Assembly (NCBI RefSeq): GCF_021155765.1
Contig: NC_060117.1
Coordinates: forward strand, 585,001 to 649,000
Length of the DNA: 64,000 nucleotides
Origin: Diprion similis
Taxonomy: Eukaryota; Arthropoda; Insecta; Hymenoptera; Diprionidae
Direction of reading: 5' to 3'
Part shown: positions 25,014-35,877 of the stretch, piece by piece
Position numbering within the stretch: the first letter of the stretch is position 1
How the letters are laid out: each line of letters begins with the position of its first letter
Notes under the pieces: generated by a model
What the model was told of the DNA's origin: nothing
The model's input: the letters and a program-made list of their open reading frames with translations, nothing else
Databases searched by the model: none
Program-made: the position numbers and the translations under genes

Positions 25014-25197
25014 TTTATTCACAGGTAGAAAATGTTGCGCCATTGTTTCTTTTCTGACAAATAGGATGAACAGGGCAGAAGAAACTGGTACAAGTAATCT
25101 AGCGTTACTTCGTAGCTATTTAGAACTTTGCAACAAAAACAAATAATACGATTGTTTGCTATCATCAAAACGTTGAAGAGAGCAGGAAATATTTGCA

Positions 25198-27220
25198 TTA
25201 GATTAAATCGGCGACATTCATAGGCATCTCATCAATCTGAGTGGAATAGTATTGCTCAATATCACGTAGAATTCTGATGTCATCGGTTTTGACGAAGTTG
25301 ATGGATACACCTTTCCTTCCAAAACGTCCCGAACGTCCAATTCGGTGTATGTACAATTCTCGATTATTGGGTAGATCGTAGTTTATCACCAATGATACTT
25401 GTTGTACATCTATTCCTCTAGCCCACACGTCCGTTGTGATTAGTACTCGACTGAGGATTCAGAAAACATATGTCATTATTACTCGTAAGATATGCTGGAT
25501 AAAACGAAAGTATCACATGGAAATTTTGGTGAATAAAAGGAAACGATCAGCGTGTCTTAATCTTGGAATTTTAGTATTGAAATTACTTCGACTCTTGTTC
25601 AAATAACGCCTGTAACAGCTTGAAGATGAGTCATGGGTGAAATTACATACCTCTGACCAGATCTAAATTCCTTCATTATGTTGTCCCTTTCTTTTTGCGG
25701 CATATCTCCGTGCATGGAACATACGGTGAAGTTTGCTTCGCGCATTTTTTCTGTAAGCCAGTCTACCTTGCGTTTCGTGTTACAGAAAATAACAGCTTGG
25801 GTTATTGTAAGGGTATCGTAAAGGTCGCACAGAGTATCAAATTTCCATTCTTCGCGCTCGACCGCAACGAAAAATTGCTTAATACCTTCCAGTGTCAATT
25901 CATCGCTAGAATGAAAAATAAGTAACTGAAGAATTGTCGACCGATTAGAACCGTGTATATACGTAAGAGATTTTATTTACCGTTTAACAAGAATACGTAT
26001 AGGATCAGTCATAAACTTGCTGGTCATTTCAAGGATCTCATGGGGTAGTGTAGCGGAAACTAGTACGACTTGGGTAGCTGGAGGCAAATACCGATAGACG
26101 TCGTAGATCTGTTCTTTGAATCCCTTGTTGAGCATCTCATCCGACTCATCCAAAACCAACATTTTTATCGCTCTGGTTCTCAATACTCTGCGTTTTATCA
26201 TATCTACAATGCAAGGAAATTGATTTCAGGTCAAACATAACAGGAAGTAAAAGACTGAATCAGATACAATGGCTACAGGTTCAATACGGTATACGAATGA
26301 CATTGGTTGTTTACTTACCAAATACTCGCCCCGGGGTACCGGACACAACATGTTGTCCATAATCCAATTTTCTGATATCTTCGCCTAAATTGGTACCTCC
26401 GATACACGCATGGCATTGCACGTTCATAAAGTCACCAAGAGCCAATATTACTTTTTGAATTTGTGTAGCAAGCTCACGTGTGGGAGACAGACAGAGAACC
26501 TGAGTCTCACGCACCTGCGTATCCAGCGATTGCAATATGGCAATTGAAAAGGTGGCTGTTTTACCCGTTCCAGACTGTGCTTGGGCGATCACATCTCTCC
26601 CTTTCATAATTGGTTTAATAGATCGCTGTTGAATTGCCGACGGTTTTTCAAAACCTGTTGAAATAAAATTCCTGGGGTTACAAGAAAAAAGAATCACGGT
26701 TTGATAGCTTTGGGTTTGCACATTTCTTGGACATGTGTCAGTGCATTACTTTGGATAGTATTTGCATCAAGTTGGAAGCAATGAATGGTCAGTTTAGAGT
26801 AGAAATCCTTTTTTATACATTTCGTAACCGAGATTGGCAAGTTACGGTGTCTATGTGGTTTTTACTGGCTATCAAGGTCAGGGTAGTAATCAGGGTTCAT
26901 TATATTCAAATATAAATAAATGGATCATCTTTAGATTGGTTTTTGGTAGATTACCATTAGCAGATGTATACGAATATGTGTATGCCCAGAGCTAGATTAC
27001 AGTTTTTTTTTAAGAATCGTGATGATTTTTAGGTTAGATATGTTCACAGCAGGAAAATTAGCGGGGATATCTTACCGTAGGCATAAATCCCTCGTAGTAG
27101 CTCATCGCGGAGTCCCATATTATCAAAAGTCGGGATAACCTCGACATCTTCGCTGGTTTCAAACTCCACATTCGACAAATCTTCAGTTTGCGCGACACGG
27201 CGTGATTTTACTTCCGCCAT
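25198..27220 (-). CDS. eIF4A3: eukaryotic initiation factor 4A-III, exon-junction-complex RNA helicase
   Basis: ATP-dependent DEAD-box protein that clamps spliced mRNA as the core of the exon junction complex. It acts with Mago, Y14 and Barentsz in the nucleus and cytoplasm. Exons (minus): 27220-27076 ([11 protein letters not shown]), about 26654-26319, 26203-25981, 25905-25651 and 25450-25198, summing to 403 residues. Visible motifs: Q-motif [10 protein letters not shown], motif I AQSGTGKT, Ia PTRELA, GG, TPGR, motif II DESD, motif III SAT, motif [32 protein letters not shown], and the C-terminal [17 protein letters not shown] typical of eIF4A3 rather than eIF4A1. Motif II reads D-E-S-D (codon TCG) where the family normally has DEAD. 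It is divergently arranged with the RRM gene to the right. Confidence 0.96.
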
Positions 27221-27556
27221 CTTGTTAGAATTGACACTTCGCCACAATCACAATCAGATTTGGTCTAACCGTTTACAAACGGAAGCGACTGGAAGCAGCG
27301 ACACCCACGCCATGGCCTGCTTCGGCACTGCTCGTTCTAATCCCGTTCCGTCAGAGAGCAGTAGAATCGACTTCCGTCTCCCTCTCGAACGAATTTGGTA
27401 TTGTTGGAGGGAATGACGCCACCCGGCTTTGCGACCATTTGCAACGTCCATTCCATTTCCGTTTCTGTGGCGTCGAGGGTCGGTTAGTCGATGATTAATT
27501 GCATTCAGTAATACGTTGTTGATTTTATAACTGATCTTACCGTTCCGTAGGCGCTC
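27221..27556. promoter_or_regulatory. probable bidirectional promoter eIF4A3 / RRM gene
   Basis: The eIF4A3 ATG (minus) is at 27220. A strong donor (CTCCG/GTGAGT at 27557) marks the likely end of a noncoding first exon of the RRM gene on the + strand. The roughly 335 bp between them would then contain both starts. No TATA box is evident. Confidence 0.4.
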
Positions 27557-28268
27557 CGGTGAGTACAGATCATTTATTATTTCCGTTCATTATCAGCTGA
27601 AAGCTTAAAATCAAATAGATTTGGTCTTTGAGGTGTGTTAGATACCTTCTCCGGCATCGGCGTAACGCTATCTCAATTGCCCGTTTAGCCACGCTATGCG
27701 GGCGGTGATTCAGATTCCCTTTCGCTGGTGTAAATTTATTTGCGGCGTAATCCATCGAAGTAAGGGAATCTTTCAGCCGAGATTATATTATGCTTCTTCC
27801 CGCCCTCCCAGCACTGGTAATATTTACGTTCTAGCATTAGAACAGCGGCTCGTTTTAGGGCACGCGAGGCCCACTGAAATTTATTGAAAACCCGACATGG
27901 TGCGATGCCTTTAATGGCGCATCGCCGGGTATTTGGTCTACAATATTTCGTAAAGACGGCGTCGCAACTTTTTGCAATTGTATATAAAGTTTGAAAATGA
28001 CTAGATATGCACCGAGCTTACTGCCGATGGCGTTGTTCTTTGCTTTAAATGGAAGCAGTGCAGAAAAATGTTTTGAGAAAAAAGCTTGCCATTGAGGCGT
28101 GACCGACGTTGATGCGTTAAACTCCAATTTACGGAATTCCCCTCCTGCCCTCACGAATGTTTCTTACACCATACCCATAATAATATTTGTTATTTGTGCA
28201 TATAAATGATTATACTAATTATATTTCTATTTTGTTTTTGTTACAGCTGATATTTCCTTCTTACAAAA

Positions 28269-31200
28269 ATGACTGAAGAGAAGGTATGTACTTTCAAATT
28301 AGCTAGATGTACATTCACACTTTATGGATGGGACCAAGTTATAGATTCGTAAAGATTTATTCTACTCTCGCTGCGTATAAAAATTGCCTTATTTTGTTTC
28401 GATTAATCTCAAGCTAGCAGAGCCGATCTTGCTGAACATTAAAATTGGCTAATTCAGCCAAATATTGCTGTAAAAATATCAGCTCTCCATGAAATTTGAC
28501 AAAATTTCAATTGCTAGTTTATTATCTTATTTTACCCGTATGCGGCAACTTGAGCTTTATCTTGTTCTGCGACTTGACCCTGTTGTTACGTTGAGAAATT
28601 GATATTTCATTATTTTTCCACTCGTCTACTTTTTGTCAGAAGAATTTTGTAGAACACAATTTCTCTGATTAATATTTAATGTAATAACTGGTGTTTCTTT
28701 CCTTACAGAAAATAGTTTCTACTGCTGCGCCGGTAAGTGAAAAAGCACAACATCACCCATTCGACGAACCAAGCCATGCTCGACATATTTCACATCAATT
28801 CAAAGTGAATTTTGTGAGATTTGTTCATCAGTTGGATCGAGCTATAGAAAAGTTGACTCTTCAACAGACACCATATTTGTATTGTACATAATTATGGTCG
28901 ATTTGAAAGATACAGTACTTGGGTTTCCGCACGTCTAACCTGTTTATCATTTTGTAAAAATTTCGTCTTTAAATGTGTGCCAAAAAAAAACACTTATTTA
29001 CACATAATTCGTTACCATACTTGAAATCAATGAATCTATCCTTCGTTGTCATTAAAGAGCTTTGTGCAGGAACAACTTTATTTATGAAAGTTTCACAAGG
29101 CAGTTAAGAGCCAAGCATTTCTTTTTCTTGGTTCTTTGAATTTGTCCCTGAAATAACGCACAATATGTCTTTATTTTAATTCATAGAGAAAAACTAAGAT
29201 CTTTGTCGGCCGACTGCCAGAAAATTGTCGCAATGATGAATTGCGACAGTTGTTCCTACGATTCGGCGAAGTCACAGAGTGTGATGTGATGAACCGTTAT
29301 GGATTTGTCCATATGGCAAGGGAAGAGGATGCAGCAACGGCGATCAAAACTCTTCACAATTCAAGTTTCAAAGGAGCAACCATCAATGTCGAACAGTCGA
29401 CAGGAAAATCTCGAGGGGGTGGTGGCGGGGGTGGTGCTCGCAGAGACAGCGATCGTCGTGGTGGTCCAATGAGAGGGGGGCGAGGAGGTCGAGATGGAGG
29501 ACGGGACGGACGACCGGGACCTTATAATGATCGTCGAGGTAAAAATACCGACAACACTATGATTAAGAATTTTCATACAAGATGTCAAAATGATCGATAT
29601 TGTGATATAGTTTGTTCATGCATGTTAAATTGTATATGAAAGTGCCTCAGAACCTGGGCAAGGACTTTCTGTAATTCAGACAGTTCCTAATCTTCCGAGG
29701 CTACATCAAATAATCCTTGTATAATCCCAGTTAAATCTCATCATATTTAACTGATTCATGGCAAAGATACAAATCGTCGAAATCAAACAAAAGTGCCGAT
29801 AATTAAATTGATCATTCAAGCAAAGAACATATGAGAAGCAATGTGGGTTTTTTTCAGGTGGTAGCAGAGATGGCGGCTTTGGTGGCAATGATCGAGGTGG
29901 ACGGGGTGACTTTGGTAGAAGAGGCGATTTTGGCAGCAGCAGAAATGGCCCCGGTGCCGGGGGTGGTTACAACGACTACGGTAATCGGGGAGGAGGCGAC
30001 TACACTGGTCGCGGCGCTGATTTCGGCGGTGGATACAACGATCGCGGTGGTTACGGACAAAATAGCGGAAGTGGTCTGGGAGGATACTCGACAAGCTCAC
30101 CAGGAATGGGAGGAGCGTACGGCCCTGCCTCGGGGGCTTCTGGAGGATACGGACCTACGGCCACACCAGAGTATGGACGAGGTGCAGACTTTGGTCGAGC
30201 TGCAGACTTTGGAGCCAGAGCAGATTTTGGGGGCCGTTCTTGTAAGTGTTACTACCGGCTGTGAACCTTATAGTTGTATAGGATCCATGTTCTATATTGA
30301 AGTGCAACAGACATGTTTGTTCTATAACGTGATTATATTGGATCGTAGTGATACGTATGACGTTTATACTGATCCGTTTGCAAACTTGTATTTCTCAAAG
30401 CAGCTGGTATGGGAGGTGACTTCAGCCGTGGTGGCCCAGCTGATTATGGCCGTAGCGACACATTTGGCGGCGCTCGTACTGCCGAATATCCACCGAGAAA
30501 CGATTACGATCGCGGAGTATCGGGACCAATGAGGAATGGAGGCGCCACAGCAGCTTATGGCGGAGGTTTCACAGAAGCTGGGTATGCTTTCCCCGAGACA
30601 TTATGGTTTTTGCTTACTAAACTAAGAGATTTCGTTTTTCCTAACTCTCTTCCAAGATCTCGCTAGTGCATTTGTCCCAAAGAATAATTTGGTTCACGCA
30701 ATAATTTGAACCCTACTAAGCGCGATACGCCTATTTCACATATTGTAGCATGTGGAGTATTTCACACGAAACATTGCTTTATTCATTTGATTTGGATGAA
30801 AGATAATTTGGTTACAATATTATAACGCCGCGTGACAGGGGTTTCCAGCAGGTCTAGGGGGTGTAACTGTAAATCAGGGATAGACTAATGTATTTCAATA
30901 GGAACGAAAGGACTTTTCTTAGTAATTTTTCTTTATTGGACAGGCCCATTGGTGCAGTACCCAATTATAGCACAGGTCCCGGGCCACAAGCGGACATGTT
31001 TAGCAGAAGACCGGGGAGTGCCGCTCCTAGCGGAGGGTATCCTCCAGTTGGTGGAGGGTGAGTAATTTGAATGATTTTCAATACCATCATTAGTTTTAAA
31101 CAAATATGTATTCGACATTCATACGGCGATCCATATGGCTGGTGAACTCACGATTAAAGCCTCGAAATTTGGGCAAGATGTGTCTTCCTTAAATTAAGAC

Positions 31201-31849
31201 AATTTCTAATCTTTCGAGGCAATATAAAGTCCTTGTTTAATCCCAGTTAAAATCTTTGTATTGAACTGATTCATGGCAAGGATACAATCGCATCAACAAC
31301 TAAGCTAAACAATCCAATGTCCGTTTAATTTTTCTGATCAATCGTTTTTCGATATACTTCAGTTACAGCGACGGATATGACCGGACGGATCCCTACGGTC
31401 CAAGGAGTGCCGGACGGTGAGTTAATATTAGCACTGATTTTTTGCCGTTCGTACGCATCGTACGTCGTTATAATTCTTTGTCTGCGAGGTTGATATTTAG
31501 GCAGCGAACGCATTTAAATGAAAACCGTTATTGTCCCGAATCACAGTTAATTACGACAGTTTTTTTACGACGGTCCTAGACCTTTCTTCGCTTTACCTAC
31601 ACTTCCCTCGTGCCGTTACCCGGCTGCAGAATCACGTTTTTTCGCGTCAGTTTCCATTCAAAAGTCATTTGTTTCTCAAGCGTCAACGAAGGGACAACAA
31701 TATTTCAGTTTGACTGACGGCAGTCTTGATTCTTCTGCCCTGTAACTCTAACAAGCCGCGGTACGAAGCGAAAAAATTAATCTGCGATTTTCAATTTTTG
31801 ACCTTTTAGCTTCCCAGGTCCGGCAGACTCGATGCCGCCGAGGTACTAA
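28269..31849 (+). CDS. single-RRM glycine-rich RNA-binding protein (lark/RBM4/RBM14-type RRM)
   Basis: Coding exons: 28269-28283 (MTEEK), 28709-28732 (24-nt microexon), 29187-29538 (RRM), 29858-30241, 30401-30581, 30944-31057, 31363-31416 and 31810-31849 (stop). They total 387 residues in phase. The RRM spans about residues 17-85, with RNP2 KIFVGRLP and RNP1 RYGFVHMA; the ECDVMNRYGFVH stretch resembles lark/RBM4/RBM14. The rest is a Gly/Arg/Tyr/Asp-rich low-complexity tail (RGG, GGY, DFG repeats) ending PPRY, typical of condensate-prone hnRNP-like proteins. The exact orthologue is not recognised, so no symbol is given. A noncoding 5' exon probably ends at 27556. AATAAA lies at 31885-31890. 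Introns at 29539-29857 and 31058-31362 each carry an H/ACA snoRNA candidate. Confidence 0.88.
29641..29774 (+). ncRNA. box H/ACA snoRNA candidate A (intronic)
   Basis: The fold is hairpin-hinge-hairpin-tail. Hairpin 1 lower stem: GCCTC (644-648) with GAGGC (697-701); upper stem AGGACT (661-666) with AGTTCCT (682-688). Box H: ACATCA (703-708). Hairpin 2 lower stem: TCCTTG (714-719) with CAAAGA (762-767, one mismatch); perfect upper stem CAGTTAAAT (728-736) with ATTTAACTG (745-753). Box ACA: 769-771, followed by 3 nt. (All are 29xxx.) The pocket-to-box distances are 14 and 15 nt, as the family rule requires. Pocket 1 (CTGGGCA ... AATC) complements conserved 28S GAUUUCUGCCCAG, modifying U in UC. 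Pocket 2 (TAATC ... TTCATG) complements 28S CAUGAAUGGAUUA. The 28S sequence is from memory. It ends 83 nt before the 3' splice site, as usual for intronic snoRNAs. Confidence 0.8.
31157..31289 (+). ncRNA. box H/ACA snoRNA candidate B (intronic paralogue of A)
   Basis: Same architecture as candidate A, three introns downstream. Lower stem 1: GCCTCGAAA (159-167) with TTTCGAGGC (212-220), perfect. Upper stem 1: AGA (176-178) with TCT (205-207), then TGTCTT (181-186) with AAGACA (196-201). Box H: ATATAA (222-227). Lower stem 2: TCCTTG (230-235) with CAAGGA (277-282), perfect. Upper stem 2: CAGTT (244-248) with AACTG (264-268). Box ACA: 284-286 plus 3 nt. (All are 31xxx.) Distances are again 14 and 15 nt. 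Guide segments TTGGGCA/AATC and TAATC/TTCATG are the same as in A, while the upper stems differ in sequence but still pair. That is the pattern expected of a functional duplicate. It ends 73 nt before the 3' splice site. Confidence 0.82.
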
Positions 31850-31884
31850 AGTACTATACCGATCGGTAGCGTTCGTCGGAGACA

Positions 31885-31890
31885 AATAAA
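31885..31890 (+). terminator. poly(A) signal of the RRM gene
   Basis: AATAAA, 36 nt past the TAA at 31847-31849. Confidence 0.6.
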
Positions 31891-33208
31891 TACCTTGCGG
31901 CGATTAGCGTGCGGATATAAACCTGCGCCACAACTGTTTCGATCTGCCCTATGAAAGAGAAAAACGCAGTCCACTCAATTATGAATTACTGAAACCTAAA
32001 TGTATAATTTATATTAAACTTGAAGTAACAATTTTAAGGTAACTATCATAAGATGCAGTAAGACCGGGAAAAGTTATTAACGCAAAACTTAGATTTAGGT
32101 TGACAGCGACACTATGTAAGTATTAGATTCCCACGACAATTATTGTGTAGCAAAGGTGAACGGATTTCGCGTGACTATCGCTGACCGTTCGATATGATAT
32201 TTTATACCCTGAATCAAGTTTCATTGAGAATTAGTTTTGTTGCCAAGTTTATCTCACGTATTGTAGAGAACGTATTTTGCTGACGACAGTGTTGGTTTTT
32301 AACTGAAATAATATTCCATTCAAGCATAGACCAAAGGCCAACAGTTTGAAACCTTACTGAATATAATATTTTTCATTCCCTTAGTTAGCGTAGGACCGCA
32401 GTGGAAAGGGTAAACATGAGCTATGAGGGATGTGCTGTGTATCATTTATTTTTTTTTTTATACATGTAACAATTATGTCTGACTGTTCATCAATAAACCG
32501 AAAACGTCATTGAGATGATTTTTAATGTATGTCTACAAATTTCTAATGGAAAATCGATACAACATGGAGATAGAACTGAAATACAAAATGTGGAACGGGT
32601 GTCTCTTCCCTTTGATAATAATTTCACTAGTCATTAGCCGATCTACCGCAGTGCCCGGTTGTATTGATTTCGTCTCAATCGGCTTTCCGTTATTACATAT
32701 ACACCTATTTTTTATTCTTTAATACTATGCTGAATTTCCAAATGTCGCATGATTGTAGCTGGTTCTTCAATGCCCTGAGCGATTGGTTAAAAAACACAAT
32801 GCACAAATTATAGATAACAAACCAATGATTTTTGAGACAACATTGGCGTTAATTTGTTTGAATAATTTAATCCGACATATCCCACCTACCGCTCTTTACA
32901 TGGTAGATTTTATAAACGAGTAGAAAAAAATATGAGACTCGTATCGATCCAAATCACGAATCGTGACAATCATGCCTAGGGTGTATTATGTAAGGACTAT
33001 AGAAATCAAGAAAGGTAATCCATTGACCCCCAACTTTGGGCATACAAGGCTATCGATCTTAGCGCCTGGCCACGCGTTGCCCTGGGATGCGAGCGATGAA
33101 GTGGCTGTTGAAAAAGGCTCCTAAAAGTTATGTCGGTTTAGTCCGAAAATCCATTGGAAAACGACCTGGGTTGCCAGAGAACACGATTTGCAGTCACCTT
33201 TGTCTGTA

Positions 33209-33480
33209 CGCGTGGCTTGTTTATGCGATCGCACGGCTGGATTAGCTCGATATCAACTGACCATGCACTTATACTCCAATAACGAGAGTGCAACCGAAGC
33301 GTTGGCGTTGCCCGGCCGTAGATGCGAGCGCTTAACTGGATTAGCCGGATATCAACGGGCGACGCTCGTCATCCTCTTATAAATGGAGAGCAAAAACAAC
33401 GGTCTCCTCTTGCCTATATGCGCCCGATAGATGCGGATAGAGACTCTGGCGATTTATCATCCTCCAATAACCGGATAGCG
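33209..33480. repeat. degenerate ~100-bp tandem repeat, about three units
   Basis: Units near 33209-33300, 33304-33404 and 33411-33480 share GATGCG(A/G), CTGGATTAGC.(C/G)GATATCAAC.G and CATCCTC...AATAACCGG blocks. The first copy of the GCGTTGCCC...GGATGCGAGCG block may lie at 33073-33095. The repeat is old and decayed. Confidence 0.55.
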
Positions 33481-34327
33481 TGAAGCGATTGCGTTTCCGT
33501 TCCAAAGCTGATGGCTTTGAAGTGGGAAAAGGTATGTTGAGACGCGTGCGCCCTTCACTTTACTTTTTCATTACTACCGTTTTTAGAATACATTCAATTC
33601 TATGCCATCATACGTACACATCTGTATCCTCCTATTGTATACAATATACATACATACATATAATACACCTCCGTGTGTAATTCATACATTTTCAATTTAA
33701 CCGAACTTGCCCCCTATCAAGTATTTGCTTCAGTGGCTGATTATCAATTTTCACTATAACAATTCACATGTTGCCATAAAATCAATAAATAGTGCAGAGC
33801 GTATGTACTACGTTACTTGCGTGCTATCTACAGCTTTTAGCGTTCGTTTAGAGTTCAAATTGGCTGAAAACTGTGAAAAGTGTTACAAGTTGACGAACTC
33901 TGGCGTTAGAGTCATGCCGACGTTTTCTTACACTTCCGACATTGCGCTACTGGAATTTGCGTGGTTAATAATGCGATTAGACAGGATGGTACTGCCACAT
34001 CAACCATATAAGCCACAGGCTCGTTTAGGGTGCAGATATTTCTGTGTAAAATTGATTTGAAATGGTGGCAATTATTTTTTTTTTTTCTTTTTTTTCGATT
34101 CATCTCTAGTTCTATGCTTTTCCAAAATTGACTGATTTTTGTCGTCTTTCAGCTGTTGATGTAAAATTATTATAACGAGGCCGCGAAAAACAAATATACT
34201 TGATATTTGACGGTTCACGTGCCGAAAATTAGTCAATGAGGTGCATTAGGTACACTCGTTCTCTAACAAAATTCATATTTCTATACTTTGCGTTAGAGAG
34301 TCTGTATTAATATAATTTTCTTAACAG

Positions 34328-34505
34328 ATATCCACCAGGATGAGCGGACTATTACCTGCATTGAGATGAACTCAAGTTGGAATCCCTCGAGCGATTAAAT
34401 CCCATCCACGGTGAGGAAAGCACAACAGGTGCCGGATGCAAGGCAGACGACACCGAACATGTGCCATTACTTCTGGTTTGGCTAGCTCTGTTGTACCAAA
34501 ATAAA
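34328..34505 (+). other. possible alternative terminal exon of the RRM gene
   Basis: A good acceptor (TTTTCTTAACAG, ending 34327) is followed, in the phase left by the exon at 31363-31416, by R-Y-P-P-G-stop (TGA 34341-34343). AATAAA lies at 34500-34505. The peptide resembles the start of the normal last exon (R-F-P-G-P). The splice, phase and poly(A) signal agree, but so short a coding piece can occur by chance. Confidence 0.3.
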
Positions 34506-35877
34506 TATATAACACATGACTTACCTAAAAAAGAATCCCGTGTATTCGTATATTTCCAATTCCCTGCATTTTTGTGTACCACCATCGACTGCAGGAGACT
34601 TGTAACTTGCGGCTGTCGGAAGTTCACAAGGGGGAGACAAACTGTTGGATTTCTGTAACCCTGATTGAAGAACAATTCCCTATATTATTAGTATGTGTTT
34701 AATTGTATAAGTGGATTCAGACCCCAACAAATTGCACGAAGAATTGTGTAAAGCACAAATTGCGATTTCGTAAAATCCGTGCCATCTCTTTATTTCGGCG
34801 GCAATTTAAAATGCATTGGAGTGTTTTTCCTCTGAGTTGCGTACAGAATCAGGCTGTTGAGCCCTTTATCGCGCTTGAGATGCATGGACTTCGGAATCTG
34901 AAAATGTATACGACAACGTCGGAATCGACCCGGGGACCCCCTTAAATTCGAGTTGCGTTAGGATTTGATACAGATATATATATATTATATATGTATATAC
35001 CAACTATAATCGGATTTTCATACCACCCAAGTTTGAACAAAGAGGTTCAAATGACGAATTTAAAAAGCAATAGCACCGATAACTTTACAGTATCAAACAT
35101 ATCTCAAAAAAACCCAAAAAACTACATTTCATATTGCATCAAATTCTAACTACTCCGATCCGCAGTCTGTTTGCCGGACTCTCAATTGAGTTGGTCAGTT
35201 TCCGGTTTCCGCCGCATGTCATGTGTGGTCTACACAACCGTCACAACCTCAACAGTGTGCGCCTGGTGCTCGTAGCGATGCAGGTTTCGCTGTGCGCAAA
35301 TTCGTACGGATTTGGACAGATAGTGATTCAGTTTGATCGAACAATCGTTTAATTTTTAAAGGGAACGATAGAACGTGAAAGCAAGCCTCGTAGATAAAAG
35401 GAATTTCATTCATTCCCGTCCAAAGGTAAGTACCGCAACGACGATTTGGCCCGGTTATTAAATCGGCGTTAACCTCACAAGCCGTCACATGGCGATCGCC
35501 AATGTCGCTCATCCGTCTGGTCTGCGGGCGCCAAATTCCAGGCATATGCGTCAGCTTGGCGAGCAGAAGTGATCGCGTTTCGAATATTCGATAACTTGGA
35601 CCTTATGTCATTTACACGTTGCTACACTTTATGCTAATCCCCACATATGTTTGCTCGCGTATCTCATGTTACGAGGCCGGCCGAAGTTGTGAGAATTGGA
35701 AAATTAATTTTTTCGTCGTATCCTCAGATTACCTTTTCATTATTATTGTTCGACACCAGAGATTGTTCAGTTATTTGCAAAGGTAGTGATTCTTATTAAT
35801 ATCCAAATATCTCAATGTCTGTTAGAGTATGATAAACGCAGCTAGTTGCAAGTATCGTCAATTCTGGAATATTTCAG

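Larger units (their letters stand above)
31891..35420. other. spacer between RRM gene and RRN3
   Basis: About 3.5 kb with no recognised protein. It contains a degenerate ~100-bp repeat (33209-33480), a possible alternative last exon of the RRM gene (34328-34505) and TA-rich runs (34973-35000). A donor-like CAAAG/GTAAGT at 35424-35430 could end a noncoding first exon of RRN3, whose coding exon opens right after an acceptor. Confidence 0.45.

Noticed and set aside
29205-29538. A lark orthologue call for the RRM gene
   Set aside because: Lark has two RRMs and a CCHC zinc knuckle. Here there is one RRM followed by a Gly-rich tail, so only the RRM type is similar.
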